Source of the DNA: Perlabentimonas sp041656735
GTDB taxonomy: Bacteria; Bacteroidota; Bacteroidia; Bacteroidales; Tenuifilaceae
DNA length: 37,651 nucleotides
Reading direction: 5' to 3'
NCBI GenBank assembly: GCA_041656735.1
Contig: JBBACY010000031.1
Coordinates: 1-37,651, forward strand
Of the stretch, positions 7,859 through 14,572 are shown piece by piece. Below the pieces are notes generated by a model, which worked only from the letters and a program-made list of their open reading frames with translations, was not told where the DNA came from and ran no database searches. The translations under genes and the position numbers were made by a program. The first letter of the stretch is position 1; each line of letters begins with the position of its first letter.

Positions 7859-7929
7859 CAAACCTAAAATGAGGGCAAATTATTACCCATTATATTTTGC
7901 AATAAGTTAATAATAAATAAATTATAGCG

Positions 7930-8088
7930 ATGAAAAGGACTTTTCAACCATCGAATAGGAAAAGAAAGAACAAGCACGGATTTCGTGAGCGTATGTCAAC
8001 AGCTAATGGTCGCAGGGTACTCGCTTCCCGCAGAGCAAAAGGTAGAAGTAAACTTAGCGTATCCGACGAGCCTAGGCACAAGGTATAG
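7930..8088 (+). CDS. rpmH: 50S ribosomal protein L34
   Basis: A short gene of 52 codons plus stop. The translation starts MKRTFQPSNRKRKNKHGFR, which is the highly conserved L34 beginning, and continues with the family's MSTANGRRVLASRRAKGR section; almost a third of the residues are Arg or Lys, as expected for a protein buried in 23S rRNA. Length is typical (L34 usually runs 44-53 residues), with a slightly extended tail ending DEPRHKV. It stands alone here: the usual neighbours rnpA, yidD and yidC are not adjacent. It has its own promoter element (7851-7858) and is closed by a hairpin terminator at 8118-8150, so it is probably transcribed as a single-gene unit. Confidence 0.97.
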   Translation: MKRTFQPSNRKRKNKHGFRERMSTANGRRVLASRRAKGRSKLSVSDEPRHKV

Positions 8089-8117
8089 TTAGGTTATAAC
8101 TGTGCATCTTTATACAT

Positions 8118-8150
8118 AAAGCTGACCTATTTGGTCGGCTTTTCTGTTTT
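8118..8150 (+). terminator. Rho-independent terminator after rpmH
   Basis: A hairpin of about ten base pairs (AAA plus GCTGACC, 8118-8127, pairing with GGTCGGC plus TTT, 8133-8142, one G/U pair), a 5-base loop, then a T-rich tail. It lies 30 bases after the rpmH stop. Confidence 0.8.
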
Positions 8151-8198
8151 AGGCTTTTCTAATACCCAACAAATTATCGATTGTTTAAGCAAAAGGAT

Positions 8199-8206
8199 TA
8201 AATTTG
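8199..8206 (+). promoter_or_regulatory. mqnE promoter -7 element
   Basis: TAAATTTG exactly matches TAnnTTTG, 38 bases before the mqnE ATG and just after the rpmH terminator. A TTG lies at 8181-8183, with a 15-base gap that is shorter than usual. Confidence 0.45.
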
Positions 8207-8244
8207 CGTTGTTTCTAAAATTCCTTTTATAAACCGAATGAAGT

Positions 8245-9366
8245 ATGGTGGAAAATAGTATTATTTCACAACTACTGGGTAGTCAGCCCACTGTGCGTAA
8301 AGTTGCTGAGAAGGTTTTGGCATCGGAGCGTATTTCGTTTGACGATGCCCTAGTTTTATATAGAGAGGCCGATTTAGGTTTGTTGGGTATGCTTGCCAAT
8401 ACAGTTAATGCCACTAAAAACTCGGGTAAGGTTTACTTTAACCGAAACTTTCATATTGAACCCACCAATATATGTGTGCATCATTGTACTTTTTGCTCGT
8501 ACAGGCGTGCTTTGGGCGAAGAAGGTAGTTGGGAAATGAGCATAGACGATATTAAGCATAAGGTAAGCGAGTATAAGGGTTCAAAGGTAACCGAGGTACA
8601 TATTACTGGAGGCGTGCACCCAGAGTGGGATATTGACTATTTTGGTTGCGTAATTGGATCCATAAAAGAGGTGTTGCCCAATATTCATGTTAAAGCATTT
8701 TCAGCAGTTGAAATTGATTATGTTATTGATAAAGCGGGTATTTCAGTCCGTGAGGGTATGCGCAAGCTAAAACAGTTTGGTCTTGATTCAATTCCTGGCG
8801 GCGGAGCAGAAATAGCCGACTCAACCATACGAGAGAAAATTTGTGGAACTAAAACGTCGTGGAAACGCTGGCTCGAAATACATGAGGCAGCCCATAATGA
8901 GGGGCTTCAATCAAATGCAACAATGCTGTATGGGCATATCGAATCATATGAGCATAGGGTAAAGCATATGCTCGATATTAGAGAACTGCAAGATAGAACT
9001 AGTGGCTTTAACTGCTTTATTCCTCTTAAATTTAAGTCAACAAATAATGAGCTCGGTAGTATTGGCGAGGTAGCACCCACAGAGGACTTGCGAAATTTTG
9101 CCGTTTCAAGAATTTTTCTCGATAACTTTAAGCACATTAAAGCATACTGGCCTATGCTGGGTAAAGAGCAGGCAAGGTTGGCATTGGAATTTGGCGCCGA
9201 TGATTTTGATGGAACTGTTGATGACTCGACTAAAATATACAGTATGGCAGGTGCCGAAGAGCAGAGTCCTTCAATGTCTGTTGACGAAGTAACGAAAATT
9301 ATCAGAGCAGCTGGCCGCAAGCCTGTTGAGCGCGATTCATTATACAAACCAATCGGAGTTATATAG
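8245..9366 (+). CDS. mqnE: Aminofutalosine synthase (radical SAM)
   Basis: A 373-residue radical SAM enzyme of the MqnE/MqnC/CofH group. I call it MqnE, which adds the adenosyl radical to the chorismate-derived 3-[(1-carboxyvinyl)oxy]benzoate and yields aminofutalosine, an early step of the futalosine route to menaquinone. The 4Fe-4S motif is Cys77-x3-Cys81-x2-Cys84 in PTNICVHHCTFCSYRR. The ITGGVHPEW segment and the late YGHIES...HRVKHML...LRELQ-type stretch followed by GFNCFIPL favour MqnE over the cyclase MqnC. Length matches. It is a single-gene unit between the rpmH terminator and the PASTA operon; mqnA, mqnB, mqnC and mqnD are not here. A menG/ubiE gene at about 29 kb covers the last step of the same pathway. 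Confidence 0.9.
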   Translation: MVENSIISQLLGSQPTVRKVAEKVLASERISFDDALVLYREADLGLLGMLANTVNATKNSGKVYFNRNFHIEPTNICVHHCTFCSYRRALGEEGSWEMSIDDIKHKVSEYKGSKVTEVHITGGVHPEWDIDYFGCVIGSIKEVLPNIHVKAFSAVEIDYVIDKAGISVREGMRKLKQFGLDSIPGGGAEIADSTIREKICGTKTSWKRWLEIHEAAHNEGLQSNATMLYGHIESYEHRVKHMLDIRELQDRTSGFNCFIPLKFKSTNNELGSIGEVAPTEDLRNFAVSRIFLDNFKHIKAYWPMLGKEQARLALEFGADDFDGTVDDSTKIYSMAGAEEQSPSMSVDEVTKIIRAAGRKPVERDSLYKPIGVI

Positions 9367-9528
9367 GCGAAAGCATGAGGCATCGTTTTTTATTGGTTTT
9401 AAAACCTAATATTCGTTTGTTTACACGATTTAATTTTAAATTTGCCAAAGAATGCGATAGCTTCAAATATGAAAATCGATATTGTAACGTTTGTACTATA
9501 GATTTTATAACCCAAATTCACAACAATT

Positions 9529-10404
9529 ATGGCTTGGCAAAAAGTTAAACAACTATTTAAAAAAATATTATCAAACCCATTTGTAAAAACTCCTCTTTTT
9601 GCGATAGGTATTGTGATGCTGTCAGTGCTAGTTTTTTTTACATTCCTGCATGTTTTTACACGGCATGGCAGAAGTTTTACAGTGCCTGAATTTTCCGATT
9701 TACACATAGAAAAAGCCATGGAGTATGCTAAGCAAAAGAAACTTCGGCTTGAGGTTACCGATTCGGTGTACATAACAACTCGCGAACCTGGGGTAGTGAT
9801 TGAGCAGAACCCTTTGCCAGGCACCTATGTTAAGGCAAATAGGCGTGTGTTTGTTACCACAAATGCAATAAACCCAATGCTAGTTGAGATGCCAGATTTA
9901 GTAGGCTTAACCCTTAGGCAGGCCATATCAACCCTGAATTTGGAAGGGTTTAAAACAGGCATCCTCGCCTTTACCTATGATATTGCCGTAAATAACGTGC
10001 TTGAGCAGCACTACCTTGGCAAGGAGATAGACCCAAACACAGAAATACCTAAGGGGGCAACAATTGATTTGCTTTTGGGAAGGGGGCAAAATAACCAGAA
10101 AACAGTTTTACCCCGCATAATTGGTTTAACCTTAGCCGAGGCACACAATCTTTTGCTCGAAGCTTCGTTAAATATAGGGAAAACCTCGTACGATGCAACT
10201 GTAATTGACAACCTGGATTCTTTACAGGCTCGTGTGTATAGTCAGTACCCTAGCCCAATGGGCGAAACAGCAATTAATTTTGGAGCCCGGGTTGATTTGT
10301 GGCTAACCCAGAACGAGTCGAGAATTCCTGTTTTAACTAACTCTGAGCGTAGTAAGGTTGATGTTAGTGATAAAGGTGAATTTGTAGAAGAAATTTTAGA
10401 ATGA
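9529..10404 (+). CDS. PASTA domain membrane protein without a kinase domain
   Basis: A 291-residue envelope protein. A short basic cytoplasmic N-terminus (MAWQKVKQLFKK) precedes one membrane helix (about 22-43). The periplasmic part then has three PASTA repeats, roughly 48-117, 118-186 and 192-262, each showing the pattern Val/Met-Pro-x-(Phe/Leu/Ile) at its start and a (Q/E)xPxPG-like turn (for example IEQNPLPGTYV and YSQYPSPMGE). PASTA domains in kinases and penicillin-binding proteins bind peptidoglycan fragments or muropeptides. Here there is no kinase or transpeptidase domain, so it is probably a cell-wall-associated scaffold or sensor. The stop overlaps the next start as ATGA. Co-occurrence with ddl downstream supports a link to peptidoglycan synthesis. 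Confidence 0.92.
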   Translation: MAWQKVKQLFKKILSNPFVKTPLFAIGIVMLSVLVFFTFLHVFTRHGRSFTVPEFSDLHIEKAMEYAKQKKLRLEVTDSVYITTREPGVVIEQNPLPGTYVKANRRVFVTTNAINPMLVEMPDLVGLTLRQAISTLNLEGFKTGILAFTYDIAVNNVLEQHYLGKEIDPNTEIPKGATIDLLLGRGQNNQKTVLPRIIGLTLAEAHNLLLEASLNIGKTSYDATVIDNLDSLQARVYSQYPSPMGETAINFGARVDLWLTQNESRIPVLTNSERSKVDVSDKGEFVEEILE

Positions 10405-12335
10405 TAAACTTCAGGTGCCTACTTATTATTGTATCCATTTTTTTACCTGGTACGCTTTTTTCGCAGGAGGGCAAAGAGGTAATTGTTGACCTAGAGTCCC
10501 TTCCTTTTACAGAGAATAAAACGGCACATAAAAATAGGTTATCGATATTAGAATTACCTTTTTTTGACGACTTCTCGAGAGATTTACCATATCCAAGTTC
10601 CGAGCGTTGGGAAGCAAAACATGTATTTTTAAACACTCAGTATGCTGTTAACCCGCCCAACCCAGGGGTGGTTACTTTCGATGCAATCGATAAGTCTGGT
10701 AAGTTACATTCTGTTGCGTCAAATTTCCCTTTCTCTTCGGATACGCTAATTTCAAACCCCATAAATCTTTCGTATCCAACGGATACTTCAATATACCTTA
10801 GTTTTTACTTTCAACCGCAGGGCTTGGGTAATAGGCCCGACGACCGCGATTCGCTTTTACTTGAGTTTTATAACCACAATCTTGATACCTGGGAAGGTGC
10901 GTGGGCTAGCTGGCTTATCTCATCCGAAAATTCTTTGTATCAGCTAAATAAGTTGAAAGGGAAAACATCTAAAAAGGTATCGGCAAGGCTTGATTCCACA
11001 TTCTTTTTGGTTCATATGCCCATTACCGAAGAACGATTTCTAAACTCAAACTTTAGGTTTAGATTTAGAAATATCGCCTCCCTATCGGCCAATACCGATG
11101 TTCCTGGGCTAAGGGGAAATTCTGACCATTGGCATATTGATATGATTTACCTTAATCGGGGGAGAACATACAGGGATACTCTTTTAAATGACATCTCTTT
11201 CTCTAGACCACTAAAATCTATATTGAAGAATTACGAGCAAATACCATGGTTACACTTCACTAGCAATGCTATTGATAACGAATTGAGCAACCCGCTAACT
11301 TTCAATGTAGCATACAAAAATTTGGGTCTAATTTCATGGAACGTAACCCGTTTATATAGCATTAAAAATCATTCAAATAATGAGGTTTACTCTTTTTCGG
11401 GAGGAGCCGAAAATATTGCAGGACAAGAAGTGATTGAGTACGATAGACGTTTTCAGTATGGTTTTTCGTCGAGTTGGAGTGATTCTGCCCGCTTTACTTT
11501 TTCTTCGTACTTAATAACCGATATTGCTGAGAATACTAGCCATTTGCGCTGGAATGATACCCTGAGATATGTTCAGAATTTCCAAAATTTTTACGCTTAC
11601 GATGATGGTACTGCTGAGAGCGGGTATGGCTTGTTTGGAGAGGGAACACAAAACGGACAGGTTGCTCTAAAATACACCACCTACAAGGCAGATAAGTTGG
11701 TTGGGGTTTATATGTACTTTAACAGAACATTTAACGATGCGAACCAAAAGTATTTTAAACTTGCCGTTTGGGATGATAATAAAGGTAAACCTGGCGAAAT
11801 TATTTATGAGCAACTTGGTGTGCGCCCGCTTTTTACTGATAGCCTTAACCGTTTTACGCTTTTTAAACTCGACGAGGAGGTTGAACTAGATGCAGGAACG
11901 TTTTACATTGGCTGGATTCAAACCACCAATGATATGCTAAATGTTGGTTACGACCGAAATAATGATAGTAAGAAACGCCTGTTTTATAATATTGGGGGCG
12001 CTTGGAACTCAACGCAGTTTTATGGTTCGCTCATGGTTAGGCCAGTTTTTGGTAAACTTACCGAAAACCCAACAAAAGCTACTCAAAATACTTTAACAGA
12101 AAACCTTCATATTTTCCCAAATCCCACTAGGGGCATTGTAAATATTGAGTACCCTAACGTTGCGGCTGATGTGTCTGTTTTTGTTTATAACACCTTCGGA
12201 CAACTTGTTATGAGCCAACAGCTAGTTAATAATGTGCTAAACGTTGAACGCTTAGCCAATGGAACATACATTGTTAGGGTGGTTGGGAACAATAAAATAA
12301 TTGGAACACAGAAACTAGTTATTGCCAAATGGTAA
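10401..12335 (+). CDS. Secreted protein with type A T9SS sorting domain
   Basis: A 644-residue exported protein. Residues 1-21 are a signal peptide (cleavage near FSQ). The last roughly 75 residues are a type A sorting domain: IFPNPTRG opens it, then VSVFVYNTFGQLV, then LANGTYIVRVV, and a final KLVIAKW. That domain directs export through the type IX secretion system, after which it is usually removed. The middle is beta-rich with many aromatic and Asp/Asn residues and no catalytic motif that I recognise; one region (about residues 125-215) reads like a laminin-G or MAM-type beta sandwich, but that is weak. The start overlaps the PASTA stop (ATGA), and its end overlaps the pseudouridine synthase start by 7 bases, so it is embedded in a housekeeping operon. 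Its role, surface structural or adhesive, is unknown. Confidence 0.88.
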   Translation: MINFRCLLIIVSIFLPGTLFSQEGKEVIVDLESLPFTENKTAHKNRLSILELPFFDDFSRDLPYPSSERWEAKHVFLNTQYAVNPPNPGVVTFDAIDKSGKLHSVASNFPFSSDTLISNPINLSYPTDTSIYLSFYFQPQGLGNRPDDRDSLLLEFYNHNLDTWEGAWASWLISSENSLYQLNKLKGKTSKKVSARLDSTFFLVHMPITEERFLNSNFRFRFRNIASLSANTDVPGLRGNSDHWHIDMIYLNRGRTYRDTLLNDISFSRPLKSILKNYEQIPWLHFTSNAIDNELSNPLTFNVAYKNLGLISWNVTRLYSIKNHSNNEVYSFSGGAENIAGQEVIEYDRRFQYGFSSSWSDSARFTFSSYLITDIAENTSHLRWNDTLRYVQNFQNFYAYDDGTAESGYGLFGEGTQNGQVALKYTTYKADKLVGVYMYFNRTFNDANQKYFKLAVWDDNKGKPGEIIYEQLGVRPLFTDSLNRFTLFKLDEEVELDAGTFYIGWIQTTNDMLNVGYDRNNDSKKRLFYNIGGAWNSTQFYGSLMVRPVFGKLTENPTKATQNTLTENLHIFPNPTRGIVNIEYPNVAADVSVFVYNTFGQLVMSQQLVNNVLNVERLANGTYIVRVVGNNKIIGTQKLVIAKW

Positions 12336-13390
12336 CAGATAATACTCCATACCCTGATGATGAGCTGGAGGAGGGTGAAGAACAGCAGGAACTTTATGAG
12401 CATTTTCATATCGACGTGGACAAAGGGCAAAGTATGCTCCGTATTGATAAGTTTATCTCCACCAAAATTCAGAACGTAAGCCGTAGTCGAGTTCAATCGG
12501 CAGCCGATGCGGGCAATATTCTTGTAAACGGTAAGGCGGTTAAATCGGCATATAGAATTAAACCGCTGGATAGTATTTCAATTGTGATGGCCTACCCGCC
12601 ACGTGAAGTTGAGATAATTCCGGAGAATATCCCCATCAATATAGTTTATGAAGACGATGACTTGATGGTGGTAAATAAGGAACCTGGAATGGTTGTGCAC
12701 CCTGGGCACGGAAACTATTCGGGTACTTTAATAAATGCATTGATGTATCATTTAAGGGATGTGCCACTTTTTAAAACGGGCGAAGTTCGACCAGGGTTGG
12801 TACATCGAATAGATAAGAATACTTCGGGCGTGCTGGTAATAGCCAAAACAGAGTACGCAATGAATCATTTGGCTCGCCAATTTTTTGAGCGTACCACAAA
12901 CCGTAAGTACGTTGCCTTAGTTTGGGGCGATATGGAGGGCGAAGAGGGAACTATTGACACCTACATTGGACGAAGCCCTCGTGATAGGATAAAAATGTTC
13001 GTTTTTCCTGAGGGCGATGAGGGTAAGCATGCCATAACCCATTGGAAAGTTATTGAAAGACTAGGGTATGTTACCCTTGTTGAGTGTAAGCTTGAGACCG
13101 GTAGAACGCACCAAATTAGGGTGCATTTTGAGCATATCCGCCATCCTATTTTTAACGACGATCGTTACGGAGGCGACACAATTGTGAAGGGTACAACTTT
13201 TACAAAGTATAAGCAGTTTATTCAGAATTGCTTCACCATTTGCCCTCGTCACGCACTTCACGCCAAATCATTAGGGTTTATTCACCCTACCACAGGTGCT
13301 AATATGTTTTTCGATTCTGAGTTGCCCGATGATATGGTACAGGTGGCCGAACGGTGGCGTACATACACATCTGCCCGACCAAATGGATAA
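12329..13390 (+). CDS. RluA/RluD family pseudouridine synthase
   Basis: A 353-residue pseudouridine synthase of the RluA family, RluD type. An acidic N-terminal stretch (about 1-30) comes first, then an S4 RNA-binding domain (about 36-90, with LRIDKFIST and AGNILVNGKAV), then the catalytic domain. The catalytic Asp is Asp162 in HRIDKNTSGVLVIAK, the family signature; later motifs include LECKLETGRTHQIRVH-like residues and HARHALHAKSLGF-like residues near the C-terminus. RluD modifies U1911, U1915 and U1917 in helix 69 of 23S rRNA, but exact sites here cannot be told. The start overlaps the upstream T9SS cargo gene by 7 bases. ddl follows after 91 bases with its own promoter element. Confidence 0.93.
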   Translation: MVTDNTPYPDDELEEGEEQQELYEHFHIDVDKGQSMLRIDKFISTKIQNVSRSRVQSAADAGNILVNGKAVKSAYRIKPLDSISIVMAYPPREVEIIPENIPINIVYEDDDLMVVNKEPGMVVHPGHGNYSGTLINALMYHLRDVPLFKTGEVRPGLVHRIDKNTSGVLVIAKTEYAMNHLARQFFERTTNRKYVALVWGDMEGEEGTIDTYIGRSPRDRIKMFVFPEGDEGKHAITHWKVIERLGYVTLVECKLETGRTHQIRVHFEHIRHPIFNDDRYGGDTIVKGTTFTKYKQFIQNCFTICPRHALHAKSLGFIHPTTGANMFFDSELPDDMVQVAERWRTYTSARPNG

Positions 13391-13450
13391 GGTAATTGCT
13401 TTTCGCAATAAATATCTACCATACTCCTTTTTACCCTGAACATTTCTAAG

Positions 13451-13458
13451 TAATTTTG
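13451..13458 (+). promoter_or_regulatory. ddl promoter -7 element
   Basis: TAATTTTG exactly matches TAnnTTTG, ending 23 bases before the ddl ATG. It suggests that ddl can be transcribed independently of the upstream PASTA operon. No clear -33 element. Confidence 0.45.
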
Positions 13459-13481
13459 GTCTGTATTATAAATCATTTTAG

Positions 13482-14477
13482 ATGAACAGTAAACTCAATA
13501 TTGCCATAATGGCAGGAGGGAACTCCTCCGAAGAGGAAATTTCGCTTAAGGGTGTTGTGCAAGTAGCGAAATGGCTCGACTCAACAAAATACAATGCTTA
13601 CCCCGTAATGTTAAAGGGTACTCAAATGACGCTTAAGCATCCTCGGCATGGGGATATTCCTGTATCATGGGACAACTTTACCGCAAAAGTTAACAACGAG
13701 ATTTTGACTTTCGATTGCGCATTGATTGTAATACACGGAACCCCTGGTGAGAATGGTTTGCTCCAAGGATACTTTGAGATGATGCATATACCCTACACAA
13801 CGGGAGGGGTTTTAAACACGGCACTCACCTTCTGTAAGGATACGACGAAACGTATGCTTGAAGGGATAAATATCCATTTAGCCAACGATCTAAGAGTACG
13901 CAAGGGTGAAGTTGTTAACGCGCAGGATATAGCAAAAAACATTGGCTTACCCCTGTTTGTTAAGCCCAACGAGAGCGGTAGTAGCTATGGTATAACGAAA
14001 GTAAAATTAATTGAGGAGATAGAATTTGCACTCGAAAAATCATTTACTGAGGATCCAGTAGCATTGATAGAGGAGTATATTCCTGGAATGGAACTTACCT
14101 GCGGTTTGGTTAAAACGAAGAGTAAATCGTTGGTTTTTCCCGTTACCGAGATTGTTCCGAAAAACGAGTATTTCGACTATGGTGCAAAGTACGAGAATCA
14201 GGTAGAGGAGATTACCCCAGCTCGAATCCCCACCGATTTGGCCGATTATATTCAAACCGTTTCATCAGAAATATACGATAGGCTAGGTTGTAGAGGAATT
14301 GTGCGCATCGATTATATTTTTGGCAACAAAAAACTTTATTTTCTAGAGGTGAATACCGTACCCGGTATGAGCGAGGCCAGCATAGTTCCTCAGCAGGTAG
14401 CAGCAATGGGTCTTACCATGGGTGATGTTTTTGGTATGGTGATTGAGGATGCTATTGCAAGAAAGAAATCTAGGTGA
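13482..14477 (+). CDS. ddl: D-alanine--D-alanine ligase
   Basis: A 331-residue ATP-grasp ligase that joins two D-alanines for the peptidoglycan stem peptide in the cytosol. The N-terminal MAGGNSSEEEISLKG segment (about residues 11-25) is the family's glycine-rich start with the catalytic Glu. The central LPLFVKPNESGSSYGITKV segment binds ATP, and the late FLEVNTVPGMSEASIVPQQ segment carries the metal ligands Glu and Asn and the oxyanion-hole Gly region. Length fits a typical Bacteroidota Ddl. It comes after the PASTA operon with a 91-base gap and a promoter element, and ends in a shared bidirectional terminator with gcvP. The nearby PASTA gene is functionally consistent. Confidence 0.97.
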   Translation: MNSKLNIAIMAGGNSSEEEISLKGVVQVAKWLDSTKYNAYPVMLKGTQMTLKHPRHGDIPVSWDNFTAKVNNEILTFDCALIVIHGTPGENGLLQGYFEMMHIPYTTGGVLNTALTFCKDTTKRMLEGINIHLANDLRVRKGEVVNAQDIAKNIGLPLFVKPNESGSSYGITKVKLIEEIEFALEKSFTEDPVALIEEYIPGMELTCGLVKTKSKSLVFPVTEIVPKNEYFDYGAKYENQVEEITPARIPTDLADYIQTVSSEIYDRLGCRGIVRIDYIFGNKKLYFLEVNTVPGMSEASIVPQQVAAMGLTMGDVFGMVIEDAIARKKSR

Positions 14478-14519
14478 GGCAAGGGGAATAGATTGTCCAT
14501 ACTTTAAGTTTTTTAAATA

Positions 14520-14557
14520 AAAAAGGGGTTCCCGTTTTGAGATAACCCCTTTTTATT
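14520..14557. terminator. Bidirectional terminator between ddl and gcvP
   Basis: A perfect 11-base-pair stem (14520-14530, AAAAAGGGGTT, pairing with 14544-14554) with a 13-base loop; A-rich on the left and T-rich on the right. It lies between the convergent ddl and gcvP genes and can serve both. Confidence 0.88.
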
Positions 14558-14572
14558 TAGCTTAATAAGAGT

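Larger units (their letters stand above)
7620..7929. other. Intergenic region and rpmH leader
   Basis: A 310-base gap with no reading frame of note. It contains a perfect inverted repeat at 7766-7781, a T-rich tract, the rpmH promoter element at 7851-7858, and a 70-base rpmH leader. No tRNA or known riboswitch pattern was seen. Confidence 0.5.

Noticed and set aside
7620..8088. Replication origin near rpmH
   Set aside because: rpmH often lies near dnaA and the origin, but there is no dnaA, rnpA or run of DnaA boxes here.
8907..9383. Open frame of 158 codons on the minus strand inside mqnE
   Set aside because: It is opposite the conserved C-terminal part of mqnE and has a composition typical of antisense reading.
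9399..9824. Open frame of 141 codons on the minus strand across the start of the PASTA gene
   Set aside because: It runs antisense through the conserved PASTA gene, shows no family resemblance, and has low-complexity Ser/Cys-rich translation; it is a shadow.
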